Source: Acinetobacter sp. ANC 4470
GTDB lineage: Bacteria; Pseudomonadota; Gammaproteobacteria; Pseudomonadales; Moraxellaceae
Assembly (NCBI RefSeq): GCF_002135335.1
Contig: NZ_NEGC01000004.1
Coordinates: 1-64,000 of the forward strand
Length of the DNA: 64,000 nucleotides
Direction: 5' to 3'
The notes under the pieces are model-generated. The model saw only the letters and a list, made by a program, of their open reading frames with translations, was not told the origin of the DNA and made no database searches. The translations under genes were made by a program, and so were the position numbers. This document shows, piece after piece, positions 18,349-28,963 of the stretch. Position 1 is the first letter of the stretch; each line of letters opens with the position of its first letter.

Positions 18349-19551
18349 TTAAACCCGTTGAATAATGAGCGCGATGCCTTGACCGACACCGATACACATT
18401 GAACACAGTGCATATTGTCCGCCTATCGCTTCAAGTTGGTTCAGCGCTGTCGTCACCAAACGTGCACCCGATGCACCCAGTGGATGACCAAGTGCAATCG
18501 CTCCACCATTCGGATTCACTTTCTCTGAACCATCGACAATGCCTAAATCGCGCGTCACCGCCAAAGCTTGTGCTGCAAAGGCTTCATTGAGTTCAATCAC
18601 ATCCATTTGCTCAAGGGTTAAACCCGTTTGAGCCAGTAGTTTTTTGATCGCAGGTGCAGGTGCAAAGCCCATGATGCGCGGTTCAACACCGACTGTGGTT
18701 GCACCAATGATTTTGGCACGGGCTTTCAAACTGTATTTTGCAATCGCATCATCCGAAGCAATCAACAAGGCTGCTGCACCATCGTTAATGCCTGAGGCGT
18801 TGCCTGCTGTCACTGTACCGTCAGCTTTCACCACAGGTTTTAGTTTGGTTAAGACTTCAAGTGTGGTAGCACGTGGATGTTCATCTTGAGAGATGACAAC
18901 AGGCTCGCCTTTACGCTGTGGAATACTTACAGGTACAATTTCTTTATCAAAGAAACCACGTGCTTGCGCTGCCGCAGTACGTTGTTGACTGGTCAATGCA
19001 AATTGATCTTGATCGGCACGGTTAACATTGAACTGTGCTGCCACATTTTCAGCGGTTTGCGGCATGGTTTCGACACCATGCAGCTCTTTCAATTTAGGAT
19101 TGATAAAACGCCAGCCCATGGTGGTGTCTTCCAGCTTTTGAGCACGACCAAAAGCGGAATCTGATTTACCCATTACCAAAGGTGCACGACTCATGCTTTC
19201 CACACCGCCAGCAATAATTAAGTCTGCTTCACCTGCTTTAATTGCACGTGCTGCCATCGCCACAGCATCAAGGGATGAACCACACAGACGATTGACTGTC
19301 GTGGCAGGCACTTGATACGGTACACCTGCGAGTAAGGCCGACATCCGACCGACATTACGGTTGTCTTCACCGGCTTGATTGGCACAACCATAGATGATGT
19401 CATCCACCGCCGCCCAATTGACGGATGGGTTACGTTGCATCAAGGCTTGAATTGGAATGGCACCCAAGTCATCGGCACGGATGGGAGATAAACCACCGGC
19501 ATAACGTCCAAATGGGGTACGAATTGCATCTACGATATAAGCATTTTTCAT
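18349..19551 (-). CDS. catF: 3-oxoadipyl-CoA thiolase
   Basis: A 400-residue thiolase that splits 3-oxoadipyl-CoA with CoA to succinyl-CoA and acetyl-CoA, the last step of the beta-ketoadipate pathway. The nucleophilic Cys lies in [15 protein letters not shown], the His motif in [19 protein letters not shown], and the second Cys in [13 protein letters not shown]. The ATG at 19551 ([17 protein letters not shown]) has an AAAGGA ribosome binding site; the longer frame is not supported. It follows catJ after a 265-base gap that holds a large inverted-repeat structure. ADP1-type Acinetobacter has near-identical catF and pcaF genes, so the symbol follows context. Confidence 0.92.
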   Translation of the reverse strand: MKNAYIVDAIRTPFGRYAGGLSPIRADDLGAIPIQALMQRNPSVNWAAVDDIIYGCANQAGEDNRNVGRMSALLAGVPYQVPATTVNRLCGSSLDAVAMAARAIKAGEADLIIAGGVESMSRAPLVMGKSDSAFGRAQKLEDTTMGWRFINPKLKELHGVETMPQTAENVAAQFNVNRADQDQFALTSQQRTAAAQARGFFDKEIVPVSIPQRKGEPVVISQDEHPRATTLEVLTKLKPVVKADGTVTAGNASGINDGAAALLIASDDAIAKYSLKARAKIIGATTVGVEPRIMGFAPAPAIKKLLAQTGLTLEQMDVIELNEAFAAQALAVTRDLGIVDGSEKVNPNGGAIALGHPLGASGARLVTTALNQLEAIGGQYALCSMCIGVGQGIALIIQRV

Positions 19552-19629
19552 TCTATTTTTATCCTTTAAATTTCTTCTGAGCTTGTTGTTTACAACCACT
19601 CAGATATTCAGAATTTGCTTGTGCTGGAT

Positions 19630-19750
19630 GTCATCAACAACCTATCCAAATTTTTATAAGGATTGTTTTTGCAATCCAATTGGATAGATGTTTACAGTGA
19701 ACAGGTTTTGTTGATGACTGGGTTTTTGGTTACTTTTTTAAAAAAGTAAC
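19630..19750. repeat. Nested inverted repeats and palindrome between catJ and catF
   Basis: The 265-base gap between catJ and catF holds three nested inverted repeats: GTCATCAACAA (19630-19640) with 19709-19719, CTATCCAA (19642-19649) with 19680-19687, and GGATTG (19660-19665) with 19672-19677. A perfect 22-base palindrome follows at 19729-19750. Together they would form a long branched hairpin in the mRNA. It resembles a small non-coding repeat element dropped into the operon, but copies elsewhere cannot be checked here. Confidence 0.6.
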
Positions 19751-19816
19751 AAGAACGAGCTCCTTGTATTCGACTCCATCCAGTAAGACTCCGTCGTGCC
19801 TCAGCAAATCTGAAAC

Positions 19817-20467
19817 TTAGTTCGTTGCATCGATTAAAGTTGCACCAGTCAAAGCCTGAAGTTCATCAAATGTTAGACCAGCTACTTTTTCAGTGACTTT
19901 CATGCCCTCTGGCGTGATATCAATCACACACAGATCGGTATAAATACGATCCACACATTTTAAACCTGTGGCAGGATATGCCAGTTCAGCGACAATTTTG
20001 GGTTCGCCTTTTTTAGTCACGTGATCGGTGGTGACAAAGACTTTTTTCGAACCCACCGCTAAATCCATCGCGCCACCGACTGCGGGAATCGCATCTGGGG
20101 CACCGGTATGCCAATTGGCCAAATCACCATTTTCAGCTACTTGGAATGCACCCAAAACACAAATATCAAGATGACCACCACGCATCATCGCGAATGAATC
20201 GCCATGATGGAAGTAAGAACCGCCTTTAAGCAAAGTCACGAATTCTTTACCAGCATTAATCAATTCAGGATCTTCTTCACCTTTGGCAGGTGGTGGACCA
20301 AAGGCCAATAAGCCATTTTCAGAATGTAAAAACACATCTTTGTCTGAGGGTAAATAGTTGGAAATCTTGGTCGGCAAACCAATACCGAGGTTGACATAAG
20401 CACCATCTGGAATATCTTGTGCCACACGTTCTGCAATTTGGTCACGGGTTAATTTGGTATAGCTCAT
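19817..20467 (-). CDS. catJ: 3-oxoadipate CoA-transferase subunit B
   Basis: A 216-residue beta subunit of a family I CoA-transferase that moves CoA from succinyl-CoA to beta-ketoadipate together with CatI. The catalytic Glu sits in FLHSENGLLAFG, and GAPDAIPAVGGAMDLAVGS is typical of this subunit. It starts 19 bases after catI ends. A homologous but different pair (acetoacetate type) is encoded at 42.4-43.8 kb. Co-location with ben and cat genes sets the substrate as 3-oxoadipate. Confidence 0.92.
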   Translation of the reverse strand: MSYTKLTRDQIAERVAQDIPDGAYVNLGIGLPTKISNYLPSDKDVFLHSENGLLAFGPPPAKGEEDPELINAGKEFVTLLKGGSYFHHGDSFAMMRGGHLDICVLGAFQVAENGDLANWHTGAPDAIPAVGGAMDLAVGSKKVFVTTDHVTKKGEPKIVAELAYPATGLKCVDRIYTDLCVIDITPEGMKVTEKVAGLTFDELQALTGATLIDATN

Positions 20468-20486
20468 TTCTTATCTCCGATGCCAA

Positions 20487-21158
20487 TTATTGGGCAGGTT
20501 TCACCTGAACCACGTGTTGGACAAAAATACCTGGGGTGATGATATGTTCTGGATCTAAAACACCAAGTTCAACCACTTCAGCCACTTGTGCAATGGTAAT
20601 ATCCGCTGCCATGGCCATGATCGGGCCAAAGTTACGTGCAGATTTGTTGTAGACCAAGTTACCCCAACAGTCGCCTTGATGGGCTTTAATGAGGGCAAAG
20701 TCAGCACGGATAGGGTTTTCCAACACGTAGTCTTTATCTTCATAGTTCAGGGTTGGTTTGCCTTCAGCCAGCAAAGTACCAAAACCTGTTGGGGTATAAA
20801 TCGGACCCAGTCCCATACCCGCAGCTTGAATACGACAAGCCAAGTTGCCTTGAGGCACCAGTTCTAATTCAATTTTACCCGCACGGTAGATTTCATCGAA
20901 TACATAAGAGTCAGATTGGCGCGGGAAAGAACAAATGATTTTACGTACAGCGCCTGTCTTGAGCAGCTTAGCCAAACCGTAATCGCCATTGCCTGCGTTG
21001 TTATTGACAATGATCAAATCTTTAATTCCAAGTTCGATGAGACCATCAATCAGTTCTGCGGGTTGTCCTGCGGTACCGAAGCCGCCAATCATGATGGTGG
21101 AAGCATCTTTGATTTGGGATAAGGCTTCTGTTAAAGATGATGTGCTTTTATCAATCAT
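20487..21158 (-). CDS. catI: 3-oxoadipate CoA-transferase subunit A
   Basis: A 223-residue alpha subunit of the succinyl-CoA:3-oxoadipate CoA-transferase. The CoA-binding glycine-rich stretch near the N-terminus is MIGGFGTAGQPAELIDGL, and IVNNNAGNGDYGLAKLL follows. It pairs with CatJ encoded directly downstream, and benE lies 27 bases upstream on the same strand. The benE to catI junction therefore joins the benzoate genes to the lower pathway genes without a visible promoter or terminator. Confidence 0.92.
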   Translation of the reverse strand: MIDKSTSSLTEALSQIKDASTIMIGGFGTAGQPAELIDGLIELGIKDLIIVNNNAGNGDYGLAKLLKTGAVRKIICSFPRQSDSYVFDEIYRAGKIELELVPQGNLACRIQAAGMGLGPIYTPTGFGTLLAEGKPTLNYEDKDYVLENPIRADFALIKAHQGDCWGNLVYNKSARNFGPIMAMAADITIAQVAEVVELGVLDPEHIITPGIFVQHVVQVKPAQ

Positions 21159-21185
21159 AATGTTTCCTAGACAAGTATTTGCCCA

Positions 21186-22406
21186 TTAACTTTTTGAACT
21201 TTGAGTTGAAGGCAGAGCAGTGGTATTCGGTTCACGTTTAGTCAAAAATAAATGTGCAATAACACCGATACAAATGCCCCAAAAGACTGAACTAAGCCCT
21301 AAAAAATGCATACCAGATGCGGTAGCAAGGAATGTAATTAGGGCTGCATCACGATGAGATTCATTTTTCATCGCAACTGAAATATTGGTTGCAATTGCAC
21401 CGAGCAGAGCAAGTCCAGCTAATGCTGCAACGAGTTCTTTAGGCAGTAAGCTAAACAACATGACAATGCTGCCTGCAAATAAACCACCTAGGATATAAAA
21501 AATACCGTTGGCAATGCCTGCGATATAACGCTTTTCTTTGAGTTCGTGTGCATCTTTACCCATGCATAATGCAGCAGTAATTGAAGCAAGAACAATGGTA
21601 ATACCGCCAACACAAGCGACCGCAAGAGATGCAATACTGGTCGCAGTGATAATTGGTTTAGCAGGGGTGTCGTAACCACTCAATTTCATGATTGCCATAC
21701 CTGGTAAAAACTGTCCAGAAAGGCTGACTAAAATAAGTGGAATGGTAAGATTGAGGGTTGAATTCCAAGTCCATTCGGGTGCAATAAATTGCGGAATAGC
21801 AAGGGTGAAATTGACATTAACAGGATTCATCTTGCCAAAAAATAGACTCAACACTACGCCTGAAATAAGCACCCAAACCATTGCATAGCGTGGCACCAAA
21901 CGTTTTGCAATCAGAAATACTATTAACATACCGAAGACAATCATCGGCATGGTGTCAGTGGCAGTAAAAAGCCCTAAACCAAACTGAAGAAGAATTCCTG
22001 CCATCATGCCAGCTGCGACATCTTGAGGAATCCATTTCAAGAGTTTGTCAAAACAGCCTGTAATCCCGATCAGAAAAATGACCACAGCAGAAGTGATATA
22101 AGCAGCCACGGCTTCATTTAAAGAAATATGCGGAAATAGCGTGACCAGTAAGGCTGTTCCGGGGGCAGACCAAGCGGTAATCACTGGAACTTTGTATTTA
22201 ATCGATAGAAAAATACCAGCCGCCGCAGCTCCAATTGAAATTCCCCAAATCCATGAAATCATCATGGCATTTGAGACTTCTGCTTTTTGGGCAGCTTGGA
22301 AAAAGATAATTAAAGGACCAGCGTAGGAAATCAGTACTGCCAAAAATCCTGCAACAATGGCTGAAATTGACCAATCATTTTTTAACGTTTTAAACAGGGT
22401 TGCCAT
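21186..22406 (-). CDS. benE: Benzoate/H+ symporter BenE
   Basis: A 406-residue inner-membrane transporter of the BenE family with about a dozen hydrophobic segments. Family-like stretches include ISYAGPLIIFFQAAQKAEVS, VITAWSAPGTALL and WIPQDVAAGMMAGILLQFGL. The longer frame starts at a TTG; the ATG at 22406 is preceded by GGAGG about 10 bases upstream and is preferred. It is the fifth ben gene in the order benABCDE, as in ADP1, and would import benzoate. The AAHS permease beyond benM may be a second uptake route. Confidence 0.9.
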   Translation of the reverse strand: MATLFKTLKNDWSISAIVAGFLAVLISYAGPLIIFFQAAQKAEVSNAMMISWIWGISIGAAAAGIFLSIKYKVPVITAWSAPGTALLVTLFPHISLNEAVAAYITSAVVIFLIGITGCFDKLLKWIPQDVAAGMMAGILLQFGLGLFTATDTMPMIVFGMLIVFLIAKRLVPRYAMVWVLISGVVLSLFFGKMNPVNVNFTLAIPQFIAPEWTWNSTLNLTIPLILVSLSGQFLPGMAIMKLSGYDTPAKPIITATSIASLAVACVGGITIVLASITAALCMGKDAHELKEKRYIAGIANGIFYILGGLFAGSIVMLFSLLPKELVAALAGLALLGAIATNISVAMKNESHRDAALITFLATASGMHFLGLSSVFWGICIGVIAHLFLTKREPNTTALPSTQSSKS

Positions 22407-22466
22407 TGGGCTATTGCCTCCATGCTTAGAATTCAATGCACCTGTTGATCTTTGATGAAATCAGGT

Positions 22467-23252
22467 TTAACCCTGATCACCACCACCCACAGGAACCACA
22501 GTTCCTGTCATATATGAAGACTCATCTGAAGCAAGGAATACAATGGCATTGACCTGTTCTTGAATGCTGCCGTAACGACCTAAGAACGTACGATCAATGG
22601 TTTGATCAACCACTTCTTGCATCCATTGTTGTTCATTTTCAGAAAGTGGGTTGGCATTACGCGGTACTTTTCGCGGTGGTGCTTCAGTTCCACCCGTTGC
22701 AACGGCATTGACACGGATGCCATCTTTGGCATGTTCAAAGGCAAGGGAGGCGGTTAAACCATTTACCCCACCTTTTGATGCTGAATATGGCACACGGTTA
22801 ATACCACGTATTGCAATAGAGGATACATTTACAATCGTACCTTTCTGATTTTTAATCATTTCAGGTAAAACTGCGCGGCAACACCACATCGTTGGGAACA
22901 GTGAACGATTTACTTCCTTGATAATTTCTTGTTCAGAAAACTCTTGAAAAGGTTTCATCCAGATTGCACCACCAACATTGTTAATAAGTACATCGACACG
23001 ACCATAAGTTGCAATGCTTTTTTCAACTACCGATTGTGCACCTGCAAAAGTTTCTAAGTCAGCATTAATGCTGACAGCATCGCCACCTGTGGCTTGAATT
23101 TCAGCAAGCACTTCTGCAACATACTCGGATAAATCCGCCATGACCACTTGTGCACCTTCCGATGCCACTTGTAGTGCAACACCACGACCGATGCCTTGAG
23201 CAGCGCCAGTTACAATCACGACTTTGTTTTTAAATCTTTGACGATCAGACAT
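22467..23252 (-). CDS. benD: cis-1,2-dihydroxycyclohexa-3,5-diene-1-carboxylate dehydrogenase
   Basis: A 261-residue short-chain dehydrogenase that oxidises and decarboxylates the cis-diol made by BenABC, giving catechol and NADH. The NAD site is VTGAAQGIGRG, NNVGGA follows at the usual spacing, and the catalytic YSASKGG is present. The C-terminal MTGTVVPVGGGDQG is typical of the family. It follows benC by 17 bases and precedes benE by 60 bases. Position and family together make the assignment secure. Confidence 0.93.
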   Translation of the reverse strand: MSDRQRFKNKVVIVTGAAQGIGRGVALQVASEGAQVVMADLSEYVAEVLAEIQATGGDAVSINADLETFAGAQSVVEKSIATYGRVDVLINNVGGAIWMKPFQEFSEQEIIKEVNRSLFPTMWCCRAVLPEMIKNQKGTIVNVSSIAIRGINRVPYSASKGGVNGLTASLAFEHAKDGIRVNAVATGGTEAPPRKVPRNANPLSENEQQWMQEVVDQTIDRTFLGRYGSIQEQVNAIVFLASDESSYMTGTVVPVGGGDQG

Positions 23253-23269
23253 TTGATTTCTTCCCTTAA

Positions 23270-24351
<1,082 letters not shown>

Positions 24352-24368
24352 AGTTTTTGTTTGTTTTT

Positions 24369-24878
24369 TTACAAGTGGTAGATATCAATTACTTGGTTGA
24401 TATAATCGTTTTTCAGTACCACATATTTACTGACGATTTTCGGTTCTGCACCAGAAAAATCGATAATGTAACGCGACATACCAAAATAGCTATAACTAGT
24501 TTTATAACGGAAACTCAATGTGTGCCAGTTAAAGCGTACAGTGACTTGATCACCATTACGCTCGACAACTTCAACATTAGAAATATTGTGGCTAGTGCGA
24601 GTATCTGGCATGGTTGCAGAAGAACGTTCTGTCTTAATACGGAACACGCGATCTTCTAAACCTTGACGATTTGGATAGTAAATCAGCGAAATTTCGGTTT
24701 CAGGATCTTCAACCAGTTTGTCATCATCATCCCAAGCAGGCATCCAAAATGATGCGGTCGGTGCATAGCACTGCAACCAGTCATCCCATTGTTCATCATC
24801 TAAAAAACGTGCTTCTTTATAGAGAAATTGCGCAATATTTTCTAAAGATGTTTTATTTAAAGTCACGACTGTATTCAT
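24369..24878 (-). CDS. benB: Benzoate 1,2-dioxygenase small (beta) subunit
   Basis: A 169-residue beta subunit of a ring-hydroxylating dioxygenase, the structural partner of BenA in the oxygenase hexamer. It carries family features such as [18 protein letters not shown] near residue 20 and YWMP-like [11 protein letters not shown]. Its ATG lies 4 bases upstream of the benA stop (overlap at 24875-24878), showing translational coupling and 1:1 synthesis. Confidence 0.94.
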   Translation of the reverse strand: MNTVVTLNKTSLENIAQFLYKEARFLDDEQWDDWLQCYAPTASFWMPAWDDDDKLVEDPETEISLIYYPNRQGLEDRVFRIKTERSSATMPDTRTSHNISNVEVVERNGDQVTVRFNWHTLSFRYKTSYSYFGMSRYIIDFSGAEPKIVSKYVVLKNDYINQVIDIYHL

Positions 24879-26260
24879 GCAACTTCTCCTTCAGATGCTG
24901 CCAATTCCTTTTCAGCTGCAATCGCATGTTTCATGGTTTTGAGCCAATATTGATGTTGAGCGAGGTATAGACCTTCATCTTCAGTTTTAATACCTGAAAG
25001 CAATGGTTTTAAACCAATTTCATCTGCTGCTTCATCTGGACCATGAATCCAATGCTTAGAACCACGGCACATGTCGTTCCACTCAAGCTCAATCCCTGCA
25101 TAGCCTGCTTGGCATGCACGGAATTCTTCTAAGTCATCTGGGGTTGCCATACCTGAGGCATTGAAAAAGTCTTCATATTGACGAATACGACGTGTACGCG
25201 ATTCTTTATCTTCACCAACTGGAGCGATACAGTAAATGGTGACTTCAGTTTTGTTGACTGAAATAGGGCGGAGGACACGAATTTGTGAACCGAACTGATC
25301 CATAAAATAAACGTTTGGATACAGGCACAAATTACGTGAGCGTTCGATCATCCATTTTGACATTGGAGCACCGAATTTTTCGGTATATTCTTCAGCTTTC
25401 GGGAAGTTTGGACGGTCTTCTGGGTTTGCCCATTGTGTCCAAAGCAACATGTGACCATTGTCAAAACCGTAAGAACCACCGCCTTGTTTGCCCCATGAAC
25501 CTGCGCTCATTGCACGAACATTGTCAGCAGCTTCTTTTTCTTTACGCTGTTGAGTGGTTGCTGCATAGTTCCAATGTACGGCAGAAACGTGATAACCATC
25601 TGCGCCATTTTCAGCAGTGAGTTTCCAGTTACCATCGTAAGTATAGGTTGATGCACCACGTAAAATTTCTAGACCTTGTTCTGACTGATCGACAATCATA
25701 TCAATGATTTTTGTCGTTTCACCCAAGAATTCTTCAAGTGTAGGTACGTCAGGATTTAAACTACCAAACAAGAAACCTTTATAGCTTTCAAAACGTGCAA
25801 CTTTTTTAAGGTCGTGTGAACCTTCTTTGTTAAAGCAATCTGAATAACCGGCATCAGAAGGATCTTTAACTTTTAATAATTTACCCGAGTTGTTGAATGT
25901 CCAACCATGGAATGGGCAAGTATAAGTCGCTTTATTACCACGTTTATGACGACAAAGCTGTGCGCCACGGTGTGAGCACGCATTAATCATGGCATTGAGT
26001 TCGCCATTGCGGTTACGCGCAATAATGATTGGTTGGCGACCAATGTGTGTGGTGTAAAAATCGTTATTATTTGGAATTTGACTTTCATGTGCCAAGTAGA
26101 CCCAGTTACCTTCGAAGATATATTTCATTTCTAGGTCAAAAAGGGCTTGGTCAGTAAAAACTGAACGATGAAGTTTAAATTCACCCGTTTCAAAATTGTC
26201 TACAAGTAATTCATCAATTCGATCTAGATGGCTGGTATTGATAACAGGAATACGTGGCAT
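24875..26260 (-). CDS. benA: Benzoate 1,2-dioxygenase large (alpha) subunit
   Basis: A 461-residue Rieske oxygenase subunit that holds the catalytic iron and converts benzoate to the cis-diol. The Rieske cluster ligands are in [11 protein letters not shown] and CPFHGWTF (about residues 95-120). The mononuclear iron histidines lie in [10 protein letters not shown]. The ATG at 26260 ([16 protein letters not shown]) has a CGGAGAA site upstream and matches ADP1 BenA; the seven extra codons in the longer frame are not supported. It follows catA by 80 bases with no BenM-type operator in between. Confidence 0.95.
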   Translation of the reverse strand: MPRIPVINTSHLDRIDELLVDNFETGEFKLHRSVFTDQALFDLEMKYIFEGNWVYLAHESQIPNNNDFYTTHIGRQPIIIARNRNGELNAMINACSHRGAQLCRHKRGNKATYTCPFHGWTFNNSGKLLKVKDPSDAGYSDCFNKEGSHDLKKVARFESYKGFLFGSLNPDVPTLEEFLGETTKIIDMIVDQSEQGLEILRGASTYTYDGNWKLTAENGADGYHVSAVHWNYAATTQQRKEKEAADNVRAMSAGSWGKQGGGSYGFDNGHMLLWTQWANPEDRPNFPKAEEYTEKFGAPMSKWMIERSRNLCLYPNVYFMDQFGSQIRVLRPISVNKTEVTIYCIAPVGEDKESRTRRIRQYEDFFNASGMATPDDLEEFRACQAGYAGIELEWNDMCRGSKHWIHGPDEAADEIGLKPLLSGIKTEDEGLYLAQHQYWLKTMKHAIAAEKELAASEGEVA

Positions 26261-26293
26261 GTCCGTTCTCCGACTTTCCAATGTGAGGAAGTC

Positions 26294-26324
26294 ACCAAGA
26301 TGTCAACGCAAGGTACATCTTGGT
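26294..26324 (-). other. Intercistronic hairpin between catA and benA
   Basis: A perfect 10-base stem (ACCAAGATGT at 26294-26303 with ACATCTTGGT at 26315-26324) and 11-base loop in the 80-base gap between catA and benA. On the operon strand it is followed by GACTTCC and not by a U-tract. It probably affects mRNA decay or partial attenuation at the cat/ben junction. Confidence 0.6.
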
Positions 26325-26340
26325 TTCTATTGCTAAATAA

Positions 26341-27261
26341 TTAAGCGCTTACGCGACGACGATCAATTTCAGTGGTTGGTGCAGCAGCAACATCTTTCAC
26401 AAGTTCAACATTGAACGAAATGTGCTTGAATGCTTTATCCAAATTACGACGTGCAATTTCAGCTTCATCAGTGACATCTTCAGCAGTCGCAACCAGACCA
26501 TCACGTGTAGCGAAAGCAAAGTCGTCCCAAAGGTATTTGTCACCTTCGATGTTAAATTGAGTTGTTAATTTGCGGTAGCCCGGTGCAGAGATGAAGTAAT
26601 GCACATGAGAAGGACGGTTACCGTGACGACCTAATTTGTTCAGAACAAATTGTGTCGTACCCTCAGGTGGGCAACCATAGCCTACTGGCATGGTGGTTAA
26701 AGCGGTATATTGACCATCAGCATCGGTTAAAATAGTACGACGTAAGTTGAACTCAGACTGCGATTTATCAAAGAAGGAATAGTTGCCTAGGCTGTTAGCA
26801 TGCCAAATTTCAACTTTAGCATTTGGAATGATATTGCCTTCAGTATCAGTCACTGTACCTTCAATAATTAAAGTGGCGATTTTGTCAGATTCTGAACCAT
26901 CATCCATACGTGCAAAGCCAACTGATTCAGGCGCACCCGCAACATATAATGGACCCTCAATTGTACGTGGCGTACCACCCGTAATGCCTGCTTTAGCATC
27001 AGCTTCATCGGCACGTAAATCTAGATAATGTTCAAGACCTAAACCAGCAGCCAAAAGGCCTAATTCATTGGCTTGACCTGCATCAGTGAAATACTCTAGA
27101 CCTTTCCACAATTCAGTTTGTGAAATATCTAAATCTTCAATCGCTTGAAATAGATCACCGACTAAACGAACCACAATTTGTTGAACGCGTGCATCAACAG
27201 ATCCTGTTGCCGTATCCACATTCATTTGTTTTACTAATTTATCGATTTCTTGACGGTTCAT
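26341..27261 (-). CDS. catA: Catechol 1,2-dioxygenase
   Basis: A 306-residue intradiol dioxygenase that cleaves catechol to cis,cis-muconate with a non-haem Fe(III). The iron ligands are visible as Tyr161 (LGNYSFFD), Tyr195 (PVGYGCPPEG), His219 and His221 (NRPSHVHYF). The N-terminal helical dimerisation domain (about residues 1-100) is complete. Unlike ADP1, where catA is apart from the catB operon, here it sits between catC and benA on one strand. A 152-base gap separates it from catC and contains short inverted repeats but no clear operator. Confidence 0.95.
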   Translation of the reverse strand: MNRQEIDKLVKQMNVDTATGSVDARVQQIVVRLVGDLFQAIEDLDISQTELWKGLEYFTDAGQANELGLLAAGLGLEHYLDLRADEADAKAGITGGTPRTIEGPLYVAGAPESVGFARMDDGSESDKIATLIIEGTVTDTEGNIIPNAKVEIWHANSLGNYSFFDKSQSEFNLRRTILTDADGQYTALTTMPVGYGCPPEGTTQFVLNKLGRHGNRPSHVHYFISAPGYRKLTTQFNIEGDKYLWDDFAFATRDGLVATAEDVTDEAEIARRNLDKAFKHISFNVELVKDVAAAPTTEIDRRRVSA

Positions 27262-27413
27262 ACTAATGCTCCTGAAGTATGAGAAGTTTTTTTAAGTGGC
27301 TTGCGATGCTGGCATCTTGCTAGCTCTTTTGCTTGCCACATCTCCTTGTTTAATACCAATTTGGATCTTATTTCTAAAGCGGGCGAATCATTTCACCCAT
27401 TTCAATTTTTCAA

Positions 27414-27704
27414 TTAACTGTCATCACTACGCACTGAAGATGGGTGGCGATTCAATGCCATAACTTCAATATTCATATAAGGATAGAGGGGCAGACCTTG
27501 CAAAATATTGTGTAGTTCTTCATTGCTTTCAACATCAAAAATACTGATGTTTGAATATTGACCTGTAACGCGCCAAATGTGACGCCATTTGCCTTGCTGC
27601 TGTAAGTCTTGTGAATAGGCCTTTTCAACTGCCTTAATTTCATTGACTTGTTCGGCTGGCATATCACGAGGGATGTTCACATCCATGTGTACTTGGAAAA
27701 GCAT
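27414..27704 (-). CDS. catC: Muconolactone delta-isomerase
   Basis: A 96-residue enzyme, the normal size of this ferredoxin-like-fold family that assembles as a decamer. It converts muconolactone to beta-ketoadipate enol-lactone. The N-terminus MLFQVHMDVNIPRDMPAEQ and the middle GKWRHIWRVTGQYSNISIFD are characteristic. It follows catB by 37 bases. Confidence 0.95.
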   Translation of the reverse strand: MLFQVHMDVNIPRDMPAEQVNEIKAVEKAYSQDLQQQGKWRHIWRVTGQYSNISIFDVESNEELHNILQGLPLYPYMNIEVMALNRHPSSVRSDDS

Positions 27705-27741
27705 ATTCAGCTCCTACTAATAAGGTATATAACGATCTGTA

Positions 27742-28848
27742 TTAACGACGTAAGTTTTCAATTTTGTCTAAATCCAGTTCGATACCCAAACCAGATACAG
27801 TTGGTAGCACCAACTCATAGTTTTGATATTGAAGTGGTGTTTTTAAAATTTCTTCAGTTAGTAGTAATGGACCAAATAATTCTGTGCCATACGCTAAGTT
27901 GTCAAATGTTGAAAAAACATGTGCTGAAGCAATGGTTCCCACAGGACCTTCAAGCATGGTGCCACCATAAAGCTCGATGCCTGCAAGCTTGGCAATTTTT
28001 CCAACTTCACAGCCTTCAATCAGACCGCCAGATTGAGCGACCTTAACCGCAAATACAGATGCACCATTGTTTCGTGCTATTTGGTAAGCACTGTGTGGAC
28101 CGTTCAATGATTCATCCGCCATAATGGCAATATCAAAACGGTGGGTTAAACGTTGCATTGCATCAAGGTTTTCAATGGCACAAGGCTGTTCAATTAAATC
28201 AACCCCACCATCTTGTAACGCTTGAATACCTTTAATGGCTTCAAGTTCTGACCATGCACGGTTAACATCTACACGAATTGAAATATCAGCACCTAAAGCT
28301 TTTTTAATCGCAAGGACATGTTCTACATCTGCTTCAACTGGACGTGAACCAATTTTAAGTTTGAATACGTTATGACGTTTCAACTCGATCATTTTTTTTG
28401 CTTCAGCAATATCTTTTTCAGTATTACCTGAAGCGAGTACCCATAAAACTGGAACGCTGTCACGTAAACGTCCACCCAAAATTTCGCTTAACGGTAGGTC
28501 TAAACGCTGTGCTTGAATATCCAGTAAAGCCGTTTGAATCGCACACTTAGCAAAGCGGTTACCATTAATGTTACGTTTAATGGTTTGAATTGTCTGAGCA
28601 AAATTTAAGCCTGAAAGTGATTTCAATAAAGGCGCGAAATAGGTCTCGATATTCGTTTTTACACTTTCTGGGCTTTCATCACCATATCCCAATCCACCAA
28701 TTGTGGTCGCTTCGCCCCAGCCGATAAAACCATCTTCTGTGACAATCTTTACCAATACCAATGTTTGGGTTTGCATGGTTGCAACCGCCATTTTATGTGG
28801 GCGGATGGTTGGAATTTCGACTAACAATGTTTCTATGGATTTATACAT
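27742..28848 (-). CDS. catB: Muconate cycloisomerase
   Basis: A 368-residue enolase-superfamily enzyme that cyclises cis,cis-muconate to muconolactone. The catalytic lysines are in VFKLKIGS, and the metal ligands in RVDVNRAW, LIEQPC and ADESLNG. The longer frame begins with a TTG; the ATG at 28848 (MYKSIETLLVEIP) matches known CatB starts. It is the first gene of the twelve-gene run and is divergent from benM across a 115-base region with candidate operator sites. This gap is the main promoter candidate for the whole run. Confidence 0.95.
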   Translation of the reverse strand: MYKSIETLLVEIPTIRPHKMAVATMQTQTLVLVKIVTEDGFIGWGEATTIGGLGYGDESPESVKTNIETYFAPLLKSLSGLNFAQTIQTIKRNINGNRFAKCAIQTALLDIQAQRLDLPLSEILGGRLRDSVPVLWVLASGNTEKDIAEAKKMIELKRHNVFKLKIGSRPVEADVEHVLAIKKALGADISIRVDVNRAWSELEAIKGIQALQDGGVDLIEQPCAIENLDAMQRLTHRFDIAIMADESLNGPHSAYQIARNNGASVFAVKVAQSGGLIEGCEVGKIAKLAGIELYGGTMLEGPVGTIASAHVFSTFDNLAYGTELFGPLLLTEEILKTPLQYQNYELVLPTVSGLGIELDLDKIENLRR

Positions 28849-28888
28849 TTTTAGCTTTCTCAATCTTGCTTTGTGTATCTCTTGTGAT

Positions 28889-28903
28889 ATACCTTAAAAG
28901 AAT
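28889..28903. promoter_or_regulatory. Candidate BenM/CatM operator, catB side
   Basis: ATAC-CTTAAAA-GAAT matches the LysR-type BenM/CatM consensus ATAC-N7-GTAT at 7 of 8 fixed bases. It lies 41 bases upstream of the catB start and shares its CTTAAAAG core with the second site 52 bases away. Confidence 0.55.
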
Positions 28904-28940
28904 AAAGATTTACTGTCGAAGATCAAATTTGCATTTTATT

Positions 28941-28955
28941 ATGCTTAAAAGGTAT
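28941..28955. promoter_or_regulatory. Candidate BenM/CatM operator, regulator side
   Basis: ATGC-TTAAAAG-GTAT matches the consensus ATAC-N7-GTAT at 7 of 8 fixed bases and ends 8 bases before the regulator start codon. Occupancy here would repress the regulator itself, as is usual for LysR-type proteins. The spacing to the other site is 52 bases, about five helical turns. Confidence 0.55.
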
Positions 28956-28963
28956 GGGTTGTT

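Noticed and set aside
26261..26340. BenM operator directly upstream of benA
   Set aside because: No ATAC-N7-GTAT-like sequence in the 80 bases; only the hairpin was seen. A degenerate site cannot be excluded.
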